DNA of 64,000 bases from JAYODW01 sp038116745 (GTDB taxonomy: Bacteria > Pseudomonadota > Gammaproteobacteria > Ga0077536): the NCBI GenBank assembly GCA_038116745.1, contig JAYODW010000003.1, positions 66,860 to 130,859 of the forward strand. Reading direction: 5' to 3'. The notes beneath the pieces were generated by a model. That model was not told where the DNA came from. It did not search any database and worked only from the letters and a program-made list of their open reading frames with translations. Shown here one piece after another: positions 45,671 to 53,982 of the stretch. A program made the position numbers and the translations under genes. Numbering within the stretch: the first letter of the stretch is position 1; each line of letters starts with the position of its first letter.

Positions 45671-45798
45671 CAGCGGTTCCTCGTGGCGCGGGTCTCAGTG
45701 GACCGAGGCGGGGAGACGCCTGTGTGGTTCGTCTGCACAGCGGGGCTGGCGTGAGAGCGGGCGGGGCGCAGATATCCCCCCGCTCCGCGCCCCTGCAC

Positions 45799-47076
45799 TC
45801 AAGCCGAGACCGTCTGGTCCTGGGCGGATAGGGTGCATTTCACAAACTCGCCGCCTTTCATAATCCCGAGCAGCCGGTCGCGGTCCTGCAGTACGCGCAG
45901 ATCCTTCGAGGGGTCGCCGTCGACGATCAGGAGATCGGCGAGCTTGCCCGCCTCGATGGTTCCTAGATCTTCCGACCGCCCCTGGAGCGCGGCCCCGTTT
46001 ACGGTCGCCCAGCGGATCACATCGAGATTGCTGACGCCGCAGAGTTCCGGATAGACCGCGAGTTCCTTGGCGTAGTCGCCGTGTGGCATCAACGACCCGA
46101 ATCCGAAATCGTCGCCGAGGACAATCGGTACGCCGGCCTCGTCGGCGCGTTTGACGACTTCTGGAAATTCTTCGAGCGTGCGCTCGAGGTCCGGGATCAT
46201 GGGCGCGAGTCCGGGCGCTTCACCGCTCAGGTAGCCACTGACGAGACGGGACGGGAAGTACAAGCTTGGCGCCAGAAAGCTGCCCTTCTCGAGGAAAAGC
46301 TCGATACATTCGTCATCCGTTCCGTCTCCGTGATCGACCACGTCGATGCCCGCCTGGAGGGCCGCCTTTACGCCCCGCTGGCTGATCAGATGACCACGGA
46401 TTTTGACGCCGCGCTGGTGAGCAGTGCTCACCGCCATGTTCAGCTCTTCCTCGGTCATGCTCATCATTTCACGACCGTGCGGCAGGCCATGCCCCCCGGT
46501 CGGATAGAGCTTGACGATATCGACGCCGTTTTTGGCTTCCTCGCGAACTGCTTTGCGAAAATCCTCCGGGCCGTCGCACACGCAGGCCAGTCCCGAGAGA
46601 CCCAGGCCCCACCACTCGGGATGGGAGTCAACCGAGTCTCCAGTCGTGACCACATCGCGCCCGCAGGCCATGACCCGCGGTCCCCGGATCAGCCCGCGGT
46701 TAATGGCATTACGTAGCACGACATCAATGTAGTGTGCGGCGCCGGCGCCCACGGACATGGTGTAGCCGCACATGAGCAGCAGCTCAGCGTTCTTGGCTGC
46801 GACCAGGGTCAGCATGGTCGGCGGATGCTTGAGATCGATCTCCTGAATGCTGTTTACGTCATCGTAGGCAGGGTGGTAATGACAGAAGGCCATTCCCGGC
46901 ATGACGCTCTTGCCACCGAGGTCGAACACCGTGTCTTTTTTCCGAGGAGCCGGTGCTTTCGCGGCAGGGACGACACGTGAGATGCGGTCACCGGTAATCA
47001 CAATGACCATGTCATTGCAGGGTTTGTTCAGGCCATCGATCAGTCGCGCGCCGCGCAGAAAAGTATTGCAAGCCAT
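45799..47076 (-). CDS. imidazolonepropionase-like amidohydrolase
   Basis: 425 aa of the Amidohydro_1 superfamily. A beta-sandwich N-terminus (FLRGARLIDGLNKPCNDMVI) and PGMAFCHYHPAY (the HxH metal box is H-Y-H), a lysine candidate in IVKLYPTGGHG, histidines in GHLISQRG and DVVDHGD, and the C-terminal GTIEAGKLADLLIVDGDP. GGAGGAAAATC sits just before ATG 47076. Members hydrolyse cyclic amides, prolidase-like dipeptides or lactones. The role is not narrowed by the context. Confidence 0.83.
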   Translation of the reverse strand: MACNTFLRGARLIDGLNKPCNDMVIVITGDRISRVVPAAKAPAPRKKDTVFDLGGKSVMPGMAFCHYHPAYDDVNSIQEIDLKHPPTMLTLVAAKNAELLLMCGYTMSVGAGAAHYIDVVLRNAINRGLIRGPRVMACGRDVVTTGDSVDSHPEWWGLGLSGLACVCDGPEDFRKAVREEAKNGVDIVKLYPTGGHGLPHGREMMSMTEEELNMAVSTAHQRGVKIRGHLISQRGVKAALQAGIDVVDHGDGTDDECIELFLEKGSFLAPSLYFPSRLVSGYLSGEAPGLAPMIPDLERTLEEFPEVVKRADEAGVPIVLGDDFGFGSLMPHGDYAKELAVYPELCGVSNLDVIRWATVNGAALQGRSEDLGTIEAGKLADLLIVDGDPSKDLRVLQDRDRLLGIMKGGEFVKCTLSAQDQTVSA

Positions 47077-47383
47077 GATTTTCCTCCCCAGGGTTGGTCA
47101 ACGCTGCTGGAACGATTGTAGGGCCAGCCGTGTGTGAAGCGGTACCGCGTAGGGGTAGCGGAAATGGAGTTAAGGCAAGGGCATCGCAGTAACGACCAGC
47201 CAGCGCCCAGGGGCTCAGTGCTCAGTTCAGGAGACCATGGGTGTACGACCGGCGTGCCGGTCAGACGCCGAGCGCAAGAGTCGTCGGCTTGGGCAGGCCG
47301 TGCTCGATACGGCGCAAAGTCTGCTTTGAAGACGTTCCCGCAGGTCCAGGGCACGTCTCGTTCGGGTCTGACCGTGCGCAGGC
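47077..47383. other. intergenic region, with one small hairpin
   Basis: 307 bp between the amidohydrolase start and the MetF-like stop, both on the minus strand. It contains GACCGG-CGTG-CCGGTC, a perfect 6-bp stem with a 4-nt loop (47247-47262), without a T-run. A promoter for the amidohydrolase should be here but is not evident. Confidence 0.4.
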
Positions 47384-48286
47384 TCAGGTCGCGGTCTGAT
47401 GCGAGCGAATCCATTCGGCGGTGCTGATAGCGCCGCCAAAACCGAAGACGTGGATCCCGCTGACGTTGCCCAGACGACCCTGGGTACGCTGTGTGGCAAT
47501 GGCTTCAACCAGCGGTCCCGGGTCGGTGTGCAGCGCCAGTCGTGCGATCCCTGTTCCCAGCTGGCTGAGCGCTCGGCGGCTGGCGCTCACCCCGCAGAGA
47601 CGGGCATAGCGCAGAAGTTTGAGCGGATCCGTGGGTCCTGCAATGCCGACCTGCAGGCCCAGAGTGGGAAACGCCCGTGCGAGGCTTGCGCAGTAGGCGA
47701 GCACCCGCTGGGGTGAAAAACAGAACTGCGTGACGATGAAGGGTTTGATGCCCTGAGCCTCGAGATACTGCACCTTGAGTTCCAGAGTCTGCATCGCCTG
47801 GCCCGGGTTGAGATGCGGGTGCCCTTCCGGAAAGCCGGCCAGTCCAGCCTGGACGATACCGTGATCACGCAGCAGGTCGTCGCGCAGAAAGCTTGAGCAA
47901 TCTTTATATGGCCCGTCGCTGGCGATGATGTCACCGGCAATTAACAGGATCTGCTCTACTCGTGCCGCTTCATGAAGCCGCGACAAAAATTCGGTCGCAT
48001 CAGCGCGCGAGGCGAGGCGACGCGCCGCGATGTGCGGGACAGGATTGAAACCGGCGGTGCGAACCCGCTCCGCTGCTTTCACGAGCTCCGCGCTGCTCGT
48101 ACCTTCCGGCGAAGGGATAAAGATCGACGTGCCTGGCGCGAGATGGTCGCGAAGCTTCGGGAGCTCGAACAGTGCGCGGGGCAGCAGCTCCAGTGACCAG
48201 GGGCCGCTGCTGCCCGGCCGGCCACTCGGTTCTGCATGCTGCGACGCCGGAGATGGCGCTTCAGGTACGTTTTCGCGAAATGACAT
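47384..48286 (-). CDS. methylenetetrahydrofolate reductase-like protein (MetF-type barrel)
   Basis: 300 aa. A TIM-barrel with MetF-like marks: IFIPSPEGTSSAE, FNPVPHIAARRL, EQILLIAGDIIASDG, AGLAGFPEGHPHLNP and FIVTQFCFSPQRVL. MetF reduces methylene-THF to methyl-THF with FAD. The protein is divergent in the usual active-site turn (typical MetF has RGDPP; here AGDIIAS), so another role in methyl transfer is possible. ATG 48286 lies inside the 3' end of the upstream methyltransferase gene (26-bp overlap), which indicates coupled translation. Longer in-frame reading to 48511 is likely spurious. Confidence 0.75.
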   Translation of the reverse strand: MSFRENVPEAPSPASQHAEPSGRPGSSGPWSLELLPRALFELPKLRDHLAPGTSIFIPSPEGTSSAELVKAAERVRTAGFNPVPHIAARRLASRADATEFLSRLHEAARVEQILLIAGDIIASDGPYKDCSSFLRDDLLRDHGIVQAGLAGFPEGHPHLNPGQAMQTLELKVQYLEAQGIKPFIVTQFCFSPQRVLAYCASLARAFPTLGLQVGIAGPTDPLKLLRYARLCGVSASRRALSQLGTGIARLALHTDPGPLVEAIATQRTQGRLGNVSGIHVFGFGGAISTAEWIRSHQTAT

Positions 48287-49664
48287 AAGACTCATCCAGA
48301 AACCAGAGGCTGCCGCAGCGCTGGAGTATTTCGCTGGTAGCGTCCAGATAACTACGGTCGCCAACCACCTGAGCGAGACGTTCGTCCTCAATTTGAGCAA
48401 CGTAGGTTGCTGCGTTCCATGCGGCGAACAGGGTTGAGGTTCCGATGCTCTCTGAGATCTCGGTTGGCAGGGTGTGCATGTCGTAGCGGAAGATCGCACG
48501 TGAGTCGGCATAAGCGTTGAAATTGAAATCCCGTGCGTCTCGTCCCAGCGCTCTTCTTACAGCGCGCAGCAGGTCGTGGCGGCTGGTGGTAAAGGGATCT
48601 TCACCCGGCCAGATCTGCCGGACTATTTCCATGCCCGGATCGTTGCCGCAGGAATGGATTCCGAGCAGACGCCCCCCGGGGCCGAGCGCGCGTGTGAGCG
48701 GTGAGATGACCCGCTCTGCCTTGAAATCGAGCGATACCCGCGCGCGGTAAGGCTGCGAGGCGATGATCAGGTCAAAACCGGCGGTCGCGCCGGCCTGCCT
48801 AGGGATGACGTCGTGCAGCAGAAACTGGTAATCGCGGCGGTAAATCACGAGCACGACCGGGCTTTCGTAGACCGGATTACCGGATACCGGACTGGGCCGG
48901 GCCTGCCAGGCTTTGGCGAGAAACGGCTCGAGTTCCTCGATCTGCTCTGCGAACTGGTGCGCGGTATCCCCTTCCAGAGCAAGTTCCTTCCACACCATAG
49001 CGGTGGCTGCACTCAGCGAGCGCGGCGTCAGCCATGGTGCTTCCGTGTAGTACATGTTGGTCACAACCAGAACCGTGGCCGGGTGTTCCGATAGGCGATC
49101 GGCCATTTTCTGCAAGGACAGGCGGACGTCTTCGAGGCTGATCTCCTTGCCCACGATATAGAACGGCAGGGTCGGCAGGCGCCTGTGCATTTCCCGCATC
49201 ACGCTATCGAGCACGCTGCCATCGCCCATGCCGGCATCGAAAAGACGCAGCGCGGGCGGTCGGGGATGAAGATGGGAGATCTCCAGGCCGACGCGCCTGG
49301 CGACGACGGCTTTCTCGCTGCAGGTGTTGACGAACAGGAGGTACTTCTGTCGGTTATCGAAGAAGCGGAAATTCTGCGAGCGGGAGCGCTGATCGGGCAG
49401 AGGTTGCGGCGGTTCGGAAGCGGCGCCGACGTCAATGAGCTCTGAAAGTTCGTGCGCAGCCGGGGCGGCCGGTGCGGCGCCGTGGCGGGCGAGATACTGG
49501 TTCAGTCGCGCCAGAGTAGCCGGCGTGATTCGCGCGCCATCACGGAGTCGGCCGACGAATTTACCGTCGTTGACCGCCTGGCGACCGAAGGTTGTCTCTG
49601 CGACCCCTCGTTGCCGGCAGAAATCGGCGATTGTCTGCAGCAGGTTGGCGGCTCGTTCCCCCAC
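48261..49664 (-). CDS. SAM-dependent methyltransferase with N-terminal HTH-like domain
   Basis: 467 aa. Residues 1-70 look like a DNA-binding fold (LLQTIADFCRQRGVAETTFGRQAVNDGKFVGRL...), including TPATLARLNQYLARHG; a class I methyltransferase domain follows with LRLFDAGMGDGSVLDSVM (motif I) and GPGGRLLGIHSCGNDPG. GTG 49664 has AGGAGG five bases upstream. It overlaps the MetF-like gene, suggesting a joint one-carbon or methylation function. A perfect palindrome lies about 85 bp upstream and could be its own operator. Substrate unknown. Confidence 0.72.
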   Translation of the reverse strand: MGERAANLLQTIADFCRQRGVAETTFGRQAVNDGKFVGRLRDGARITPATLARLNQYLARHGAAPAAPAAHELSELIDVGAASEPPQPLPDQRSRSQNFRFFDNRQKYLLFVNTCSEKAVVARRVGLEISHLHPRPPALRLFDAGMGDGSVLDSVMREMHRRLPTLPFYIVGKEISLEDVRLSLQKMADRLSEHPATVLVVTNMYYTEAPWLTPRSLSAATAMVWKELALEGDTAHQFAEQIEELEPFLAKAWQARPSPVSGNPVYESPVVLVIYRRDYQFLLHDVIPRQAGATAGFDLIIASQPYRARVSLDFKAERVISPLTRALGPGGRLLGIHSCGNDPGMEIVRQIWPGEDPFTTSRHDLLRAVRRALGRDARDFNFNAYADSRAIFRYDMHTLPTEISESIGTSTLFAAWNAATYVAQIEDERLAQVVGDRSYLDATSEILQRCGSLWFLDESYVISRKRT

Positions 49665-49711
49665 GGTGCCTCCTCGCCCTGGTGTCCATAAATCGATCCT
49701 GCAGCGACGAG

Positions 49712-49720
49712 AAGTGGGAT
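49712..49720. promoter_or_regulatory. half-site copy of the AAGTGGGAT motif
   Basis: AAGTGGGAT here is identical to the left arm of the palindrome at 49747-49765, 35 bp away on the same strand. It lies between that palindrome and the HTH-methyltransferase start. Two spaced copies of one motif are typical of a regulator binding region. Confidence 0.4.
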
Positions 49721-49747
49721 AACAACCACAAAATTTTCAAGACCATA

Positions 49748-49765
49748 AGTGGGATTCATCCCACT
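49748..49765. promoter_or_regulatory. perfect palindrome AGTGGGAT-TC-ATCCCACT, likely operator
   Basis: An 8+2+8 perfect inverted repeat in a locally AT-rich intergenic stretch, 84 bp upstream of GTG 49664 and 66 bp after the stop side of the fourth monooxygenase gene. A matching half-site lies 35 bp further on. No T-run follows, so it is not a terminator. A dimeric regulator is likely; the N-terminal HTH-like domain of the neighbouring methyltransferase is a candidate binder. Confidence 0.5.
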
Positions 49766-49830
49766 GGACGACTCGCTGTGCCCGAGTACTCCGCAGACAG
49801 CCGGGGGCCGCCAACAGCCTCGGCGAAGGG

Positions 49831-51495
49831 CTATCCCCGATGCACTGAGAAGTGCGCGTAGCCGTCAGCTTCGCCCGCCGTGCACTGCTGCCGGTAGTTT
49901 TCCAGGCCGCCAAGATAGGACAGCAGCGCGCGGGGTTTGCCAGGAATATTGGCGCCCACGTACCAGCTGTTGGCTTTGAACAGCAGACTGCCTTCACCCA
50001 CCTCGTGCATGTGCTGCATCCAACCCTCTTCGGCCTCGACAGTAGCTTCAATGACCGTCTCTTCCGCGAAACCCAGGTGCTCGAGACAGCGGTCTATCCA
50101 TTCCACCTGGTATTCCGACAACAGCATCGGGCTGACCAGAGCGCCATTGGCGCAGGGCCCGTCGAGAAAAAACAGGTTGGGGAAGCCGACGCTGGCCAGG
50201 CCGAGGTAGGCGCGTGGGGCGCCGGTCCAGTGGTCGTTCAAATCGTGGCCGTTCTTACCCAGCACCTCTATCTGGCTGATCGCGCCGGTGACCGCATCGA
50301 ATCCTGTCGCGAACACGATGCTGTCGACAGCGTACTCTTCGCCCCGCACGACGAGTCCCGCAGCCGTTAGTTTTTCGATCGGCGAATCTTTGATGGAGAT
50401 CAGAGTGACGTTATCCCTGTTGTAGGTCTCGTAATAGTTAGTGTCTGCGCACAGGCGTTTTGCCATGATGGGATAGCCGCGCGGCAGCAGCATCTCTGCG
50501 ACCTCGGGATCGTTAACCCGCGCGCGCGTTTTTTCGCGCACGAAGTCGGCGAGCGTGTCGTTTGCTGCCTGATTGGTCAGCAGATCGATGAACGACGCGT
50601 AAAAACACAGGCCGCCCGACTGCCAGCGGTTTTCATAATCCGCCAGGCGATCCGCACTGCTGACGGCGAGGGCGCTGTTGTCGTTGGAGAGTGTTGGCTG
50701 ATTGTTGACCGCGATGAACCCTACGCGGGATTCGTAGCGTTGCAGCCGCCGCCATTCCGGGTACATGGCTTTGACGCGGGCTTCGAATTCAGGGTCCAGC
50801 GGACCGTTGCGCAGCGGGATAGAAAACGGTGGTGTGCGCTGGAAGACGAACAGGTGGTCCACCTGTTGCGCAATGATCGGAATGGCCTGGACCGCCGACG
50901 AGCCTGTGCCGATGACGGCAACTCGCTGTCCGCTGAAATCAACGCCCCCCTCCGGCCAGCGCGAAGTCAGGTATTTGTTCCCGGCATAGTCATCGAGGCC
51001 TGCAAAATCAGGGATGTTGCCTGAGGAAAGAAAGCCCGTGGCGAGGATGCAGTATTTCGCCCTGACGGTTTCTCCGGACGTGGTTTCGACCTGCCAGTCC
51101 CGTGAGGCTTCCTGATACCGAGCCGCTGTAACCCGGGTGTTGAGCTGTATGTTCGGCCACAGATTGAAGCGTTCAGCGCAGTGGTTGATGTAACGCTGCA
51201 GCTCCGGTTGGCCCGCGTAGCGCTCGCTCCATGACCATTCCTGCTGCAGGGCTTCGTCGAAAGAGTAGGAATATTCCATGCTCTCGACATCCACCCGCGC
51301 GCCGGGATAGCGGTTCCAGAACCAGGTGCCGCCGATCCCGCTGCCCGCTTCGAACAGGCGGACGCGCAGTCCGCGTTGCTGCATTCGATGCAGCATGTAA
51401 AGGCCCGCAAAACCCGCGCCTACGATGAGCACGTCCAGTTGCTGCTGGTCACAGGAGGTGCTGACAGTCTGTGAACTTGTGCGTGCCTGACTCAT
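49831..51495 (-). CDS. Baeyer-Villiger-type flavin monooxygenase 4
   Basis: 554 aa. GAGFAG (26-31), GGTWFWNRYPGARVDVES, NADPH motif GTGSSA, active-site Arg in MAKRLCAD, ATGFDAVTG. The fingerprint reads YAGNKYLTSRWP (170-181): first residue Tyr rather than Phe and Leu176 rather than His. ATG 51495 is the start; AAGGAGACC precedes it. It is the first gene in its direction after a divergent DUF4126 gene. Expected reaction as for the other three, substrate unknown. Confidence 0.87.
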   Translation of the reverse strand: MSQARTSSQTVSTSCDQQQLDVLIVGAGFAGLYMLHRMQQRGLRVRLFEAGSGIGGTWFWNRYPGARVDVESMEYSYSFDEALQQEWSWSERYAGQPELQRYINHCAERFNLWPNIQLNTRVTAARYQEASRDWQVETTSGETVRAKYCILATGFLSSGNIPDFAGLDDYAGNKYLTSRWPEGGVDFSGQRVAVIGTGSSAVQAIPIIAQQVDHLFVFQRTPPFSIPLRNGPLDPEFEARVKAMYPEWRRLQRYESRVGFIAVNNQPTLSNDNSALAVSSADRLADYENRWQSGGLCFYASFIDLLTNQAANDTLADFVREKTRARVNDPEVAEMLLPRGYPIMAKRLCADTNYYETYNRDNVTLISIKDSPIEKLTAAGLVVRGEEYAVDSIVFATGFDAVTGAISQIEVLGKNGHDLNDHWTGAPRAYLGLASVGFPNLFFLDGPCANGALVSPMLLSEYQVEWIDRCLEHLGFAEETVIEATVEAEEGWMQHMHEVGEGSLLFKANSWYVGANIPGKPRALLSYLGGLENYRQQCTAGEADGYAHFSVHRG

Positions 51496-51798
51496 GCAAA
51501 GGTCTCCTTGTTCGGGTAGAAGGCGTCTACCGCAACGTAGGGCGAGAGTCTGCTCTGCAGTGCGGAAAGGCGGGGGAGTATATCCTTCCCGTCCGCGAGG
51601 CCGGCTCGCGAAATCCGGCGCGCTCGTGGCCCCTCTGTACGCGAATCGCGCTGTCGCCGGGATTCAAAATGACACCATCTGAAAACGAGCCCGGCTCTAT
51701 CCGGTATGCTCCGGTCGACGAACTCTCCTCGGAGTTTTCTTTGCGCACGTGATGGCTCCGGGGTTGGCGACCGGGTTGCGGTTATCCAGGAGCGAGAT
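51496..51798. other. intergenic region between divergent monooxygenase 4 and DUF4126 gene
   Basis: 303 bp. It contains a short hairpin AACTC-TCCTCG-GAGTT followed by TTCTTTG (51720-51742) that is only weakly terminator-like. Promoters for both flanking genes should lie here; I see no clear consensus pair. An in-frame extension of the DUF4126 gene to 51706 is possible. Confidence 0.4.
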
Positions 51799-52473
51799 GT
51801 GGGCATTGAATCGATAGCAGCACTTTCCATGGCCGGCGGGGCGGCGTGGGCCAGCGGTCTTAACCTCTACGCCACGCTCCTCGCGCTTGGCATCATGGGG
51901 AGTACCGGAACGGCGACCTTGCCGCCGGATCTGGCGGTGCTGGAGCATCCGCTGGTCATGACTGCGGCCGGCTTCATGTACTGCGTTGAGTTTTTCGCCG
52001 ACAAGATCCCGGGTTTCGATTCGCTGTGGGACGCGCTGCACACGTTTGTTCGGATCCCGGCCGGCGCGGTGCTGGCAGCAGGCGCTGTTGGCGAGGTAGA
52101 TCCTGCCGTGCAATTCGCAGCGCTCATCGTCGGCGGCGCGCTGGCTGCGTCTACCCACGCTGCAAAGAGCAGCACCCGGGCGGTGATCAATACCTCGCCG
52201 GAGCCGTTTACCAATTGGACAGCGTCAGTGACAGAGGACGTTGTCGCAATTACCGGCCTGTGGGCCGCGTTGACCCATCCATATCTTTTTCTGAGTTTGC
52301 TAGTGGTGTTCCTGCTGGTGCTGGCCTGGCTGCTGCCGAAAATTTTCAGGCTGTTGCGATCTGTTTTCAGTCGGCTGGTGGGTTTGTTCAAAAGAGGCCC
52401 TGCGACGGCAAGCCAACCGTCATCTGAGATGCCTCAGGCGTCAGTTGATAGCGATGCCGGAGGCGGGCGCTGA
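51799..52473 (+). CDS. DUF4126 membrane protein
   Basis: 224 aa from GTG 51799 (AGGAG six to ten bases upstream); an in-frame ATG at 51706 would add 31 residues that do not look like the family. The opening GGAAWASGLNLYATLLALGI, the YCVEFFADKIPGFDSLWD segment and ALAASTHAAKSSTRAVINTSPEP are typical of DUF4126, a multi-helix inner-membrane family with no known function. A helix close to the end (LFLSLLVVFLLVLAWLL) is followed by a basic tail. Confidence 0.83.
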   Translation: MGIESIAALSMAGGAAWASGLNLYATLLALGIMGSTGTATLPPDLAVLEHPLVMTAAGFMYCVEFFADKIPGFDSLWDALHTFVRIPAGAVLAAGAVGEVDPAVQFAALIVGGALAASTHAAKSSTRAVINTSPEPFTNWTASVTEDVVAITGLWAALTHPYLFLSLLVVFLLVLAWLLPKIFRLLRSVFSRLVGLFKRGPATASQPSSEMPQASVDSDAGGGR

Positions 52474-52589
52474 CGCCTGCTCTAGACCACTGATCCGGAT
52501 TTTCGGGACTGGAGGAAAAATCATCCGGGCCGGTTGGCGCCTTGCGGTAATCCCCCTGGCGTGATGCGGAACCTTTGCGCAGCCGACGC

Positions 52590-53033
52590 TCAACCCGGCG
52601 CGCGCAAGCGGAAGAGATAGGCCTCTGCCACATTTTCATTCCGAGGTCTGCGGTCGTATTTCACCTCATACGCATCTGCGAACTGCGCGAACTCGTCGGT
52701 GCCGGTCACACGTTCCGCGAGGAGGTCGTAAATCTGGTCGCCAACACGAAGGCGTACGCGAGGATCCGCCTCCATATGCTGGACCCAACTGGCGTGGTTT
52801 GCGCCGGCGTGAACATAGATGAGCTGTCCGAGTCCGATAGCCCAGATATTCACGGAGTACGGGTCGGCCGGCCGTGTTTCGAGCTGAATGGTGTCGATTT
52901 CGCGAAGCAACGACCAGTCTGCGGGTATTTCAGCAGTTGACCCTGAGAGTTTTCCTCCGGGCAACATGAATACGGGGTCGCAACCGGTGAGCAGAATCAA
53001 CCATAGTGGCAGGAGGAGTTTGTTCATGCGCAT
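52590..53033 (-). CDS. putative lipoprotein, FMN/F420-binding split-barrel-like
   Basis: 147 aa. Signal peptide with lipobox (LLLPLWLILLTGC, Cys about 18) and a small domain: DTIQLETRPADPYSVNIWAIG, DPRVRLRVGDQIYDLLAERV and FADAYEVKYDRRP. The pattern recalls PNPOx-like or nitroreductase-type split-barrel proteins but is divergent. GAGGAA precedes ATG 53033. It would sit on a membrane facing the periplasm. Family assignment is tentative. Confidence 0.65.
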   Translation of the reverse strand: MRMNKLLLPLWLILLTGCDPVFMLPGGKLSGSTAEIPADWSLLREIDTIQLETRPADPYSVNIWAIGLGQLIYVHAGANHASWVQHMEADPRVRLRVGDQIYDLLAERVTGTDEFAQFADAYEVKYDRRPRNENVAEAYLFRLRAPG

Positions 53034-53297
53034 CTGAGTTCCTCGGTTTTTTCGCAGGGGGTGTGCGGCAGTCAACGCGATCCGGTGTGTCCTGATCAGA
53101 CGCGCTCAGCGGTGCTGCGACGCATCGGACTTTCAGTTGATGCACGTTAACCCAACAAGAAGACCCAAACAGCTAGCGCTTCGCTTTAACATGCGGCGCC
53201 CTGCTGTTGCGCGGATGATGAGTCAGCGTACGGCCGGCCCTGACCGCGATGCGTCCGGAGCGCGGCACAAAATCTTTCCTCAGGAGAACCTCTCGTT

Positions 53298-53924
53298 ATG
53301 TCTACTATGCTCTACATTGAAGCGTCACCCCGTGGTGAGCGTTCTCATTCAGTCAAAGTGGCTGAGCAATTTCTCAGCGCTTACGCGGCCGCGAATGCAG
53401 GCGACACGATAGACCGCTTGAATCTGTGGGCAGAAGACCTGCCCCAGTTCGACGGGGATATGCTGAATGCGAAGTACCGCATCATGCACGGCACGGATCC
53501 GTCTGCGGCAGAGAAGTCGGCGTGGGGAACTGTGGAGACACTGTTCGCCCGCTTCAATCAGGCGGACAAGTATCTTTTCTCGGTTCCGATGTGGAATTTC
53601 GGTCTGCCTTACCGACTGAAGCAATACATCGATGTGATCACCCAGCCGGGGCTCGCATGGAGCTTTTCTCCAGACAGTGGCTACAGCGGCCTGGTCACCG
53701 GCAAAGCCGCGGTGGTCTATGCCAGTGCAGGTGTGTATCACGCAGGCAGCGGTGCAGAAGCGTTCGATCTGCAGAAGCCCGCCTTCGAAGGCTGGCTCGG
53801 GTTTATCGGGATCACCGACGTCAGTCGTCTGATTGTTGCCCCGACGCTGGGAGCGCCGGACGACGTCGCGGCGGCGGAAGCAACGGCTGCCGAACAGGCG
53901 CGGACTCTCGCGGCGACGTTCTGA
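53298..53924 (+). CDS. azoR: FMN-dependent NADH-azoreductase
   Basis: 208 aa, usual length for AzoR. Flavodoxin-fold marks: MLYIEASPRGERSHS (FMN phosphate loop), SVPMWNFGLPYRLKQYIDVI and TGKAAVVYASAGVYH. The enzyme reduces azo and quinone substrates in the cytoplasm with NADH and FMN. AGGAGA lies 11-16 bases before ATG 53298. It follows a divergent lipoprotein gene and precedes a broken flavoprotein gene by 58 bp. Confidence 0.92.
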   Translation: MSTMLYIEASPRGERSHSVKVAEQFLSAYAAANAGDTIDRLNLWAEDLPQFDGDMLNAKYRIMHGTDPSAAEKSAWGTVETLFARFNQADKYLFSVPMWNFGLPYRLKQYIDVITQPGLAWSFSPDSGYSGLVTGKAAVVYASAGVYHAGSGAEAFDLQKPAFEGWLGFIGITDVSRLIVAPTLGAPDDVAAAEATAAEQARTLAATF

Positions 53925-53982
53925 CTCTAATGAATGCTCGTTTCCTAGGGCGCAAGCAGGCGACAGCAGACTGAAGTCTGAG

